A stretch of 64,000 bases of DNA, from contig CAWKDW010000007.1 of assembly GCA_963848475.1 (NCBI GenBank), positions 62,001-126,000 on the forward strand. Reading direction: 5' to 3'. A program made the translations under genes and the position numbers. The DNA comes from Solirubrobacter sp963848475. GTDB lineage: Bacteria > Actinomycetota > Thermoleophilia > Solirubrobacterales > Solirubrobacteraceae. Under the pieces are notes generated by a model. The model did not search any database. It was given only the letters and a program-made list of their open reading frames with translations, and was not told where the DNA came from. Shown here piece after piece: positions 38,085 through 46,001 of this stretch (position 1 is its first letter; each line of letters starts with the position of its first letter).

Positions 38085-38341
38085 GGCAGTGGTTCGATGC
38101 TAGCCAGGGGAGCGTGTGCGCGGGCGGATTCCCAGTTGGCCTGGAGCTCGGGCCGGTGCGGCTCGGCCCACTCCTGCACGAGCCTCAGCGCCCGCGCGGG
38201 AAGCTCACCGGAGAGGACGGCGAGCGTCGCGATCACGATCGTGGCCTCGTGTTCGCCGTACACGGCGTGGAAGTGGGGTGGCGCGTGATCGCGGTAGTAC
38301 ATCGCGATCACGATCCCGTAGAACGCGCTGATGCGAGGCAC
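38081..38341 (-). CDS. DUF4160 protein
   Basis: About 86 residues from the GTG at 38341: PRISAFYGIVIAMYYRDHAPPHFHAVYG, EATIVIATLAVLSGELPARALRLVQEW. The RDHxPPHFHAxYGExEA block is the DUF4160 hallmark and might bind metal through its three histidines. The longer upstream reading frame lacks family similarity, so the GTG was chosen. Coupled to DUF2442 by a 4-nt overlap. A decayed copy of the same pair lies at 38471-38862. Confidence 0.87.
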   Translation of the reverse strand: MPRISAFYGIVIAMYYRDHAPPHFHAVYGEHEATIVIATLAVLSGELPARALRLVQEWAEPHRPELQANWESARAHAPLASIEPLP

Positions 38342-38439
38342 CCGCGGATCATCGGCGGCCGTGCGGACGGACTCGGCGAGAGTCACACGGGAGACACGGC
38401 GCCGCGCTGTAGCGTCGATCTCGCGGCTTCTCGGCCTTT

Positions 38440-38464
38440 CCGGCCCACTCAAAGCTGGTGTGAA
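38440..38464 (+). repeat. Direct repeat, copy 2
   Basis: CCGGCCCA plus 17 nt, the second copy of the tRNA 3'-end repeat (see 37781). It sits immediately downstream (in gene orientation) of the decayed DUF2442 copy, in the same relative position as copy 1 to the intact DUF2442 gene. No other part of the tRNA is duplicated. Confidence 0.6.
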
Positions 38465-38470
38465 GCGGGC

Positions 38471-38735
38471 TCAGTTGGCCGTCGTGGCCGGCGGATCGGC
38501 TGGCGAGCGTTCACCGTGCAGCACGTCTGGATCGAGATCGGCACCGTTGGGCCACACGATGGTCCCCAGCTCGGGGTCGACCGCAACCTTGCGGAACTCG
38601 TTCGGGTCTCGGAGGGGCTCGAAGACTGGACCCCACAATTCGGGCTCCAGGCCGACCTCGCGGGTCGAGCCGTCGCTGAACCCGATACGCAGCGTGTAGT
38701 CGTGCAGCGGTTCGACGTCGCGGACGCGTACTCAG
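38471..38735 (-). pseudogene. Second DUF2442 copy, start lost
   Basis: The body is open and highly similar to the intact copy (VEPLHDYTLRIGFSDG, ELWGPVFEPLRDP, GTIVWPNGADLDPDVL, stop TGA at 38471-38473). The expected ATG is CTG, and about 8 nt are missing just after it, breaking the frame. No alternative start lies nearby. It is a decaying paralogue, not a sequencing artefact of the one-base type. Confidence 0.75.
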
Positions 38736-38862
38736 TTCGCTTCGAGCTCGGCCTGGTGGAGTTGCGCCCACTCCTGCGCGAGTCGCAGTGCTCGTCCGGG
38801 CAGGTCACCGGAGAGGGTCGCGATCACGATCGTGGGGCGGAGCGTGATCACGGTATGGGCAC
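38732..38862 (-). pseudogene. Second DUF4160 copy with internal deletions
   Basis: The GTG start and the C-terminus (TIVIATLSGDLPGRALRLAQEW) remain, but two deletions of roughly 30-40 nt removed most of the N-terminal domain and the HFHAVYGEHEA core. Only YRDHAPP-like coding remains in between. Non-functional as DUF4160. Confidence 0.7.
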
Positions 38863-38925
38863 CCGACGAGCGCATCGACAGTCGGATTACGGGGAACTGG
38901 CCGATCGGTTCGGCAGAATGGACGC

Positions 38926-40407
38926 ATGCGACGAGACGGAGGCGTCCCAGTTCGCGCAGCGGCGCTCCTCTGCGCGCTTGCGCTGTTCGCCGTCCTTGCG
39001 GTGGGCGAGCCCGCGCACGCGGCGGGGCGGCCGAACTTCGTGTTCGTGCTCGCCGATGACCTGTCGAGCGACCTCGTCCCCTACATGCGCCAGGTGCAGG
39101 CGCTTCAGCGTGACGGGACGAGCTTCAGCCGCTACGTGGTGACGGACTCGCTGTGCTGCCCGTCGCGCGCGTCGATCCTCACCGGCCGATATCCGCATTC
39201 GACGGGCGTGATCCGCAACCAGCCGCCGGACGGCGGCTTCGAGATCTTCCACCCGTTCGCCGAGCGGAGCACGTTCGCGACCTCGCTGCTCGCCGCCGGC
39301 TATCGCACTGCGCTGATGGGCAAGTACATGAACGGCTACACCCCACGTGGGGTCGTGGACGGGCGGTCGCGCTACGTGCCGCCGGGGTGGTCGGACTGGG
39401 CGGTTGCCGGCGACGGATACCGGCAGTTCAACTATGGCCTGCTGGAAGCGTCACCGGGCACGGCGCCGCACGTGACCTGGCACGGGCGTCGCTCGCGCGA
39501 CTACCTGACCGACGTGATCTCGCGCCGCGGGCGCCGCTTCATCGGCGACGCGGTGCGGTCCGGGCAGCCGTTCATGCTCGAGCTGGCGCCGTTCGCTCCG
39601 CACGCCCCGTACACGCCGGCGCCGCGCGACCGAGGGCGTTTCGCGGATCTGACCGTGCCGCGCGGCGTGCTGTTCGACGCGGCGCCGCTCGAGGGGGCGC
39701 CGTCCTGGCTCCCGAGGAGGCCGCTGACCGCGCCAGAGATCGCGCAGCTGGACCGGAACTTCCGCAAGCGGGTCCGGTCGGTGCAGGCGATCGACCGGAC
39801 GCTCGGCGCGGTCCGGCGACTGCTGCGGCGGCTCGGCGTGGAACAGGACACGTACGTGATCTTCACCTCCGACAACGGCTTCCACATGGGTCAGCGGCGG
39901 ATGATGGAGGGCAAGCAGGGCGCGTGGGACCATGACGTCCGGGTGCCGCTCGTGGTCGCCGGTCCGGGCGTCCCGGCCGGCGCGACCGTCTCCCAGCTCG
40001 CATCCAATGTGGATCTGCGGCCGACGTTCGAGGAACTCGCCGGCGCCCCGGTTCCGGCGCAGGTCGAGGGCCGCAGCCTCGCCGGGATGCTGCACACCGG
40101 CTTCGCGCCGAACTGGCGTGGCGTGACGCTCATCGAACATCACGGGCCGCCCGGCGCGGGCGATCCCGACCGGCAGGATCATCTCGCCGGCAAGCCCCCG
40201 AACTATGAGGCGCTGCGCTTCCCGGACGCCCTCTACGTCGCCTACGACAATCCGCGCAGGCCGCCGGAGTATTACGACCTTGTGACCGACCCGTACGAGC
40301 AGCGCAACGTCTACGCGTCGCTGCCGCCCGAACGTCAGCAGGAGCTGGCCGCCCGGCTTGACGCGCTTCGCACGTGCGTGGGCGTGGCCTGCTTGATCGC
40401 CGACTAG
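38926..40407 (+). CDS. Secreted sulfatase
   Basis: 493 residues, intact. Signal peptide with VRAAALLCALALFAVLAVGEPAHA. Type I sulfatase motif DSLCCPSRASILTGRYPHSTG: the second Cys of CCPSR is the residue converted to formylglycine. Metal ligands are in VFVLADDLSSD and FTSDNGFHMGQRR, with AFAPHAPYTPAP and EGKQGAWDHDVRVPLVV typical of bacterial arylsulfatases. Activation needs a formylglycine-generating enzyme, not in the window. The CAGAAT box lies 6 nt before the ATG. The neighbouring gene is an arylsulfotransferase-family protein. Confidence 0.92.
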   Translation: MRRDGGVPVRAAALLCALALFAVLAVGEPAHAAGRPNFVFVLADDLSSDLVPYMRQVQALQRDGTSFSRYVVTDSLCCPSRASILTGRYPHSTGVIRNQPPDGGFEIFHPFAERSTFATSLLAAGYRTALMGKYMNGYTPRGVVDGRSRYVPPGWSDWAVAGDGYRQFNYGLLEASPGTAPHVTWHGRRSRDYLTDVISRRGRRFIGDAVRSGQPFMLELAPFAPHAPYTPAPRDRGRFADLTVPRGVLFDAAPLEGAPSWLPRRPLTAPEIAQLDRNFRKRVRSVQAIDRTLGAVRRLLRRLGVEQDTYVIFTSDNGFHMGQRRMMEGKQGAWDHDVRVPLVVAGPGVPAGATVSQLASNVDLRPTFEELAGAPVPAQVEGRSLAGMLHTGFAPNWRGVTLIEHHGPPGAGDPDRQDHLAGKPPNYEALRFPDALYVAYDNPRRPPEYYDLVTDPYEQRNVYASLPPERQQELAARLDALRTCVGVACLIAD

Positions 40408-40445
40408 ACCGCGACTGTGGCGCGCGAGCCGGGTTCTCGAACGTC

Positions 40446-42188
40446 GTGTGGACTCTTACTGCGACCGTGATGACCTGCGCGTTCTGCGCGTTCTCTGTGC
40501 CTGCCGCGCCCGCCGCCACGATCTCGGCCTACCCGATGCCGGGGGCGCGCACCGCCGGCGCCAAGACCCAGATCAGCCTGCGTGGCGCGCCGCCCGCACA
40601 ACTCGGAGCACTCGTGGTGACCGGCTCGCGCAGCGGGCGGCACACCGGCCAGCTGCGCGCGCACTCGGACGGCATGGGCGCGAGCTTCGTGCCCGCGAGG
40701 CCGTTCCGCGTCGGCGAGCGGGTCACGGTGCGGAGCGGGATGGACATCGCCGGCGCGCGCAACGGCGACTACGGCTTCACCGTCGCCCGCCGCCCGCCGC
40801 CGCCGGTCACGCGTCCGGCTGAGCTCTCCAATGTCGGCAACGGCGCCGTTCAGCGGTTCGTCACCCGGCCCGAGCTCGTCCCGCCGGCTGTCGACGTCAC
40901 GACGCGAGCGCCCGGCGCCGCGCCGGGACTCGTGTTCATCGCCCCGAAGGGCGGCCGCGGCCAGGACGGGCCGATGATCCTCGACGACGCCGGGCATGTG
41001 GTGTGGTTCAAGCCCGCCGGCAATCGCGAGGAGGCGACCGACTTCCGCGTGCAGAGCTATCAGGGCAAGCCCGTGCTCACCTGGTGGCAGGGCCGGCTGG
41101 TCGGCGGCGAGGGGCACGGTGAAGGCGTGATCTACGACGAGCACTACCGGCCGGTCCGGCGGGTGCGGGCCGGGAACGGCCTCAGCGCAGATCTGCACGA
41201 GTTCGAACTCACACCGCAGGGCACCGCGCTGTTGCTCAGCTACGACCGGGTGAAGATGGACCTACGTCCCTACGGCGGCTCGCGCGACGGCACGGTCGTC
41301 GACGGCGTCGTCCAGGAAGTCGACATCGCCACCGGGCTCGTGGTGTTCGAATGGCACAGCGTCGACAGCGTCTCACCGCGGGAGTCGACGCTCCGTGCGC
41401 CCAAGGGCGCCGAGGGCTGGGACTACATGCACCTCAACTCGGTCGCGCTCGACGCCGCCGGCGACTTCATCGTCTCCGCCCGGCGCGCGTCGACGGTCTA
41501 CAAGATCGACCGTGAGACGGGCCGGATCGCCTGGCGAATGGGCGGGAACGCCTCGACGTTGAAGATGGGACCCGGCACGGCGTTCTATCTCCAGCACGAC
41601 GCACGCCCGCACGCCGACGGCACGATCACGCTGTTCGACAACGCGTCGCCGCCTGCGTATCGCAAGGCCTCGCGCGCCGTCACCATCCGGGTCGACGAGC
41701 TGCGCGGCACGGCGACGCTCGTGCGCGCGCTCACGCACCCCCGCGGCCTTCTGTCGGCCACGCAGGGCGGTGTGCAGGCGCTCCCCAACGGCAACACGTT
41801 CGTCGGATGGGGCTCGCAGCGCTGGTTCACCGAGTACGACACCGCCGGGAACGTCGTCTTCGACGGCCATCTCGCACCCGGCAACGACAACTACCGCGCC
41901 TACCGATTCCCCTGGAACGGGTCGCCGGCGGCGGCCCCGCGCATCGTCGCCCGCCGCGGCAGTGGAACGAGCATGACGGTCCGGGCGAGCTTCAACGGCG
42001 CGACCGGCGTCGCGCGCTGGCAACTGCTGGCCGGCGGGTCGCCGAGCACGCTACGGCCGATCAGCACCGTTCCGACGGCGGGCTTCGAGACCGCGATCAC
42101 CGCCACACGCCGGACCTACGTGGCGATGCGCGCGCTCGCCGCCGACGGCACGACGATCGGCACGTCACGGTCTGTGCGACCGCGATGA
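40446..42188 (+). CDS. Secreted arylsulfotransferase-family (ASST-like) protein
   Basis: 580 residues, intact. GTG start at 40446 gives the signal peptide MWTLTATVMTCAFCAFSVPAAPA. An Ig-like N-domain is followed by a six-bladed propeller: GPMILDDAGHVVWFKPAGN, DFRVQSYQGKPVLTWWQG, ADLHEFELTPQGTALL, YMHLNSVALDAAGDFIVSAR, IAWRMGG, YLQHDARPHADGTITLFDN. The HxF/HxN histidines in DLHEF, MHLNS and LQHDA correspond to ASST active-site positions. ASSTs move sulfate between phenolic compounds without PAPS. Many actinobacterial homologues are unproven. Confidence 0.82.
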   Translation: MWTLTATVMTCAFCAFSVPAAPAATISAYPMPGARTAGAKTQISLRGAPPAQLGALVVTGSRSGRHTGQLRAHSDGMGASFVPARPFRVGERVTVRSGMDIAGARNGDYGFTVARRPPPPVTRPAELSNVGNGAVQRFVTRPELVPPAVDVTTRAPGAAPGLVFIAPKGGRGQDGPMILDDAGHVVWFKPAGNREEATDFRVQSYQGKPVLTWWQGRLVGGEGHGEGVIYDEHYRPVRRVRAGNGLSADLHEFELTPQGTALLLSYDRVKMDLRPYGGSRDGTVVDGVVQEVDIATGLVVFEWHSVDSVSPRESTLRAPKGAEGWDYMHLNSVALDAAGDFIVSARRASTVYKIDRETGRIAWRMGGNASTLKMGPGTAFYLQHDARPHADGTITLFDNASPPAYRKASRAVTIRVDELRGTATLVRALTHPRGLLSATQGGVQALPNGNTFVGWGSQRWFTEYDTAGNVVFDGHLAPGNDNYRAYRFPWNGSPAAAPRIVARRGSGTSMTVRASFNGATGVARWQLLAGGSPSTLRPISTVPTAGFETAITATRRTYVAMRALAADGTTIGTSRSVRPR

Positions 42189-42195
42189 AGCGGAT

Positions 42196-42220
42196 CACCG
42201 CCCGTAGGCGAATCGCGGGC
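42196..42220. terminator. Hairpin between convergent genes
   Basis: CCGCCCG and CGGGCGG form a 7-bp stem with an 11-nt loop, in the 58-nt gap between the ASST-like gene and the minus-strand NmrA-like gene. No U-tract. Could serve both directions. Confidence 0.5.
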
Positions 42221-42246
42221 GGCGCACCTCGGCGCGCGAGGGGGCG

Positions 42247-43152
42247 TCAGTACAACCGACTCAGCTGTGGCGCGCGGTTGAGCGAGCGCCATAGGTAATC
42301 GCGCACGTAGGTCTGCTGGATCGGGAAGCGCTCTAGGGTCGGCGTCATGTCGACGACGGCTCCGCCGGCGACGTGGAGCATCAGCTCGGCTACGGACTTC
42401 TCGACGGGCGCGGTCGCCTGCTCGGAGGTGTGGCGCAGGCTCTGCTCGGGCACGAAGGCGACCGCGATCGGGCGACCGGTGATGTCCTCGGCCATCCGGA
42501 CGACGTCGAGTTGGCTCAGGGCCTGGGGGCCGCCGAGCTCGTAGGTGGCGCCCCCCGGCGCGGGGTTCAGCGCGGCGAGGACGGCGATCGCGGCGATGTC
42601 CTCGCGCGCGATCCAGGAGACGGGGCGATCGCCGCATCCGAGCACCTGCACGCTGCCGGCGGCGACGTCGAAGCCGCCGGCGGGGCCGAGCCAGAAGTCC
42701 ATCAGGAAACCGGCGCGCAGGTTGGTGTGGTCGAGCTCGATCTCGTGCAGGTGGCGCTCGACCGCGCGCTTGGCGGCGATCAGGGGTGCGGCGTCGGCGA
42801 TCGATCCCGACGCGGAGATCGTGATCATGTGCCGGGCACCGGCGCGCTGGGAGGCATCGGCGAACGCGATCTGCCCGTCTCGGTCGACGGCGTGGATCGA
42901 GTCACCCGCGCCGCGAAGCGCCGCTCCGGTGACCGCCGAGATGACGACGCTCGCGCCCTCGCAGGCTGCGAGCAGCGAACCCGGGTTGGTGAGGTCGCCT
43001 GGGCGGAACTCGACGCCGAGGTCCTCGAGATCCGCGATCCGTGCGCCCGGGGAGATCGGCCGAACGATCGCGCAGACGGGCACCTTGCGAGCCCGCAGCC
43101 GGCGGCAGATCTCGAATCCGAGGGCTCCAGTGGCTCCGGCGACGAGAATCAT
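42247..43152 (-). CDS. NmrA/NAD(P)-binding SDR-type protein
   Basis: 301 residues, intact. Rossmann nucleotide-binding motif ILVAGATGALGFEICRRL; DLGVEFRPGDLTNPGSL; HMITISASGSIADAAPLIAAKRAVE; then LGCGDRPVSWIAREDIAAIAV, typical of NmrA-like atypical SDRs that either reduce substrates or act as redox sensors. The YxxxK catalytic pair is not evident. Divergent from the first giant LuxR regulator across 79 nt, so it may be its target. Confidence 0.83.
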   Translation of the reverse strand: MILVAGATGALGFEICRRLRARKVPVCAIVRPISPGARIADLEDLGVEFRPGDLTNPGSLLAACEGASVVISAVTGAALRGAGDSIHAVDRDGQIAFADASQRAGARHMITISASGSIADAAPLIAAKRAVERHLHEIELDHTNLRAGFLMDFWLGPAGGFDVAAGSVQVLGCGDRPVSWIAREDIAAIAVLAALNPAPGGATYELGGPQALSQLDVVRMAEDITGRPIAVAFVPEQSLRHTSEQATAPVEKSVAELMLHVAGGAVVDMTPTLERFPIQQTYVRDYLWRSLNRAPQLSRLY

Positions 43153-43231
43153 GCCCGAATCGTCGCCTCAAAGGGCCGACTTCGCATCAGGAGAACTACC
43201 GAAGTTCGCCGGAGAAATACGATTGGTCGCC

Positions 43232-45988
43232 GTGCTCGTGGGTCGAGGCTTCGAAACCACTGAACTTTGCCAGCTGATCGAGCATGTGCGTGCCGGCGAC
43301 GGGCAGGCGCTCGCGCTGGAGGGGGAGCCGGGCGCGGGCAAGAGCGTCCTGCTCAGTTACGCCGCGGCGCAGGCGCCGGACATGACGGTGCTGACCGCGA
43401 GGGGCGTGCCGTCGGAGTCGGAGATCTCCTTCTCGGGCCTGCTCGAGCTGCTGCGACCGCTGCTCGTCCATCTGCCGGAGCTGCCGCCGCCACAGGCCGC
43501 GGCACTCGCCGGGGCGATGGCGCTCGGGCCGCCGACCGGCGGCGACCGGTTCGCGGTGTACGCCGCGACGCTGAGCCTGCTCGCTCGCGCGGCACAGGAC
43601 CGGCCGGTGCTGGCGATCGTCGACGACGTGCACTGGTTGGATACCGCGTCCGCCGAGGCGGTTCGCTTCGCCGCGCGACGCGTGCGCGACGAACCGGTGG
43701 GGATGCTGTTCGCGCTGCGGCCGGGAGAGTTCGACGCGTCGGGCCTGTCGGTCCTGCGTGTGGAAGGGCTCGGCCGTGAGGCGTCGCTCGAACTGCTGCC
43801 GGTGGGCGTGGCGCCGGATGTGACCGAGGAGCTGCTGCGGGTGACCGGCGGCAACCCGCTGGCCCTCGTGGAGATCCCGGCCCTGCTGACGGCAGGCCAA
43901 CTGGGTGGCCGAGAACCGCTCGATGATCCGATGCGGGTCGGCGCGCGGGCCGAGCGCGCGTTCCTGACGCGCTTCGAGACGCTTCCGGTCCCGGCGCGGA
44001 GCGCGCTGCTGGTCGCGGCCGCGAGCGGCTCGCGGACCGTGGACTCGCTGTTGCGGGCCTTGGCCGCGAGTGGATTGGACGCGAGCGCACTCGAGGCGGC
44101 GGAATCGGCCGGGCTCGTGAACATCGACGGCTTCGCGCTCGAGTTCCGGCACCCGCTCGTGCGCTCGACGGTGTACCACGGCTCGCCCGCCGGCGACCGG
44201 CGAGCCGCCCATCGCGCTCTGGCGAGCGCGCTCTCCGACGATCGCGACGAGCACGCGACGGTGCGGCGCGCCTGGCATCTCGCGGCCGCGGCGATCGGGC
44301 CCGACGAGGATGTCGCCGAGCAGCTCGACGCGGCGGCGCGAGACGCGCGCGACCGCGCGGGCTACGCGGCGGCGGCGATCGCGTTCGAGCGGGCGGCCGA
44401 GCTCACCCCGGACGGCGACGCGCGGGCGAGCAGGAACCTGCGAGCGGTCGAGGCGTGGCAGCTGGCGGGACGCTCCGGTCGAGCGGTCACGCTGCTGGAG
44501 AGCACGCTGCCCGGCATCACGGACCCACTGCTGCGGGCGACCGCCTGCCATCTCAGCGGCCGGATCGACATGTGGCGCGGGCCCGCGACCGCGGCGAAGG
44601 TGCGGCTGATCAGCGAGGCCGCCCGGATCGAACCGGTCGCGCCCGAGCTCGCGGCACGCATGCTCACCGACGCGGTCACGGGCTCGATCGTCTCCGGCGC
44701 GATCGAGGAGGCGGTGAGCCTCGGCCGCCGTGCCCATGCCGCCGCCGCCCCGATCGGCGGGCTCCCCGAGCTGCTCGCCGCCCTGCAGCTCGGAAAGGCG
44801 CTGATCCTGCACGGCGAGCCGGAGGGAGATGCGCTGATCCTGCGCTGCGTCGAGCTGATGCAGGACGAGAATCCCCTCCAGCACGCGATGGAGCTCGCGC
44901 ATTGCCTGCCGGCGCTGATGACGATCGAGGCCTACGAGACCGCCCGCGCGGTGGCCGACCGCGTGATCCCCGCTGCCCGCACCGCCGGCGCCTTCGGGCT
45001 GCTGGCGTATTGCCTGGGCGCGCAGGCAGAGCTCGACGCGCGAATCGGCCACTGGGCGTCCGCTTACGCGGACGGATTCGAGTCGGTCGATCTGGCGCGC
45101 GAGTCGGGCCAGACCGGCCAACTCTCCTACAACCTGGCGCGGCTCGCGTGGGTGGAGGCCGGCCAGGGGCGCGAGGAGGCGTGCCTGGCACACGCGGCGG
45201 AGGCGCTGGAGTTGGCCGACGCGCTCGGTTTCGGCTCCTCGACGCTGTTCGCCGAGGCGGCGCTCGGGCTGCTCGAGCTCGGCACCGGCCAGTCGGAGGT
45301 CGCGATCGATCGCCTCGGCGCGTTGCTGCGGGCGGACGCGCTTGGCGTGCGCGAGCCGAACCGGATCGAATTCCGTTCTGACCTGATCGAGGCGGCCGTG
45401 CGCGCGGGGCGGCTCGACGTCGCCGAACACGCGCTCGCGGACCTGGCACGAGGGGTCGAGCGCAGCCGGCGTCCGATGTCGGTTGCGGCGCTCCATCGCG
45501 CTCGCGGGCTGCTCGCGTCCGACGAGGACTTCGCCGCCGAGTTCGAGGCCGCGCTCGTGGCCCACGGCGCCGGACGCACGCCGTTCGAGCGGGCACGCAC
45601 GCAACTGTGCTTCGGCGAGCGGCTGCGGCGGGCACGCCGGCGCGCCGAGGGCCGCACGCAGTTGCGCGCGGCTGTCGCGCAGTTCGACCTGCTCGGTGCA
45701 CGGCCGTGGGCGGAGCGTGCGCGGGTCGAGCTGCGGGCGAGCGGGGAGACGGCCCGCAAGCGCGATCCGACGTCGGCCGAGCAGCTGACCGCCCAGGAGC
45801 TCCAGGTCGCGCGGATCGTCGCCAACGGTGCAAGCAATCGCGAGGCGGCGGCCGCGTTGTTCGTGAGCCCGAAGACGATCGACTCGCACCTGCACAGCGC
45901 GTACCGCAAGCTCGGGATCCGCTCGCGGACCGAGCTGGCGCGCCACGTCCTCGGAGGCGACGATGTCGTAATTCGGACGCCGGGCTGA
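43232..45988 (+). CDS. Large LuxR-family (LAL) ATPase regulator 1
   Basis: 918 residues, intact. Walker A ALEGEPGAGKSVLL at about residue 31, Walker B LAIVDDVHWLD near 133, then a NACHT/AAA-like segment, a long helical tetratricopeptide-type middle and a C-terminal LuxR HTH (LTAQELQVARIVANGASNREAAAALFVSPKTIDSHLHSAYRKLGI). This is the MalT/LAL architecture: ATP- and ligand-dependent activators. The GTG at 43232 follows TACGAT by 8 nt, suiting a leaderless start. Divergent from the NmrA-like gene; 13 nt separate it from its paralogue. Confidence 0.9.
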   Translation: MLVGRGFETTELCQLIEHVRAGDGQALALEGEPGAGKSVLLSYAAAQAPDMTVLTARGVPSESEISFSGLLELLRPLLVHLPELPPPQAAALAGAMALGPPTGGDRFAVYAATLSLLARAAQDRPVLAIVDDVHWLDTASAEAVRFAARRVRDEPVGMLFALRPGEFDASGLSVLRVEGLGREASLELLPVGVAPDVTEELLRVTGGNPLALVEIPALLTAGQLGGREPLDDPMRVGARAERAFLTRFETLPVPARSALLVAAASGSRTVDSLLRALAASGLDASALEAAESAGLVNIDGFALEFRHPLVRSTVYHGSPAGDRRAAHRALASALSDDRDEHATVRRAWHLAAAAIGPDEDVAEQLDAAARDARDRAGYAAAAIAFERAAELTPDGDARASRNLRAVEAWQLAGRSGRAVTLLESTLPGITDPLLRATACHLSGRIDMWRGPATAAKVRLISEAARIEPVAPELAARMLTDAVTGSIVSGAIEEAVSLGRRAHAAAAPIGGLPELLAALQLGKALILHGEPEGDALILRCVELMQDENPLQHAMELAHCLPALMTIEAYETARAVADRVIPAARTAGAFGLLAYCLGAQAELDARIGHWASAYADGFESVDLARESGQTGQLSYNLARLAWVEAGQGREEACLAHAAEALELADALGFGSSTLFAEAALGLLELGTGQSEVAIDRLGALLRADALGVREPNRIEFRSDLIEAAVRAGRLDVAEHALADLARGVERSRRPMSVAALHRARGLLASDEDFAAEFEAALVAHGAGRTPFERARTQLCFGERLRRARRRAEGRTQLRAAVAQFDLLGARPWAERARVELRASGETARKRDPTSAEQLTAQELQVARIVANGASNREAAAALFVSPKTIDSHLHSAYRKLGIRSRTELARHVLGGDDVVIRTPG

Positions 45989-46001
45989 GATAGTTGCGTC
46001 C

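Noticed and set aside
37812..38341. DUF2442/DUF4160 pair called as a proven toxin-antitoxin system.
   Set aside because: The pairing is known, but neither a toxin activity nor an antitoxin fold can be seen; it is left as a hypothesis.
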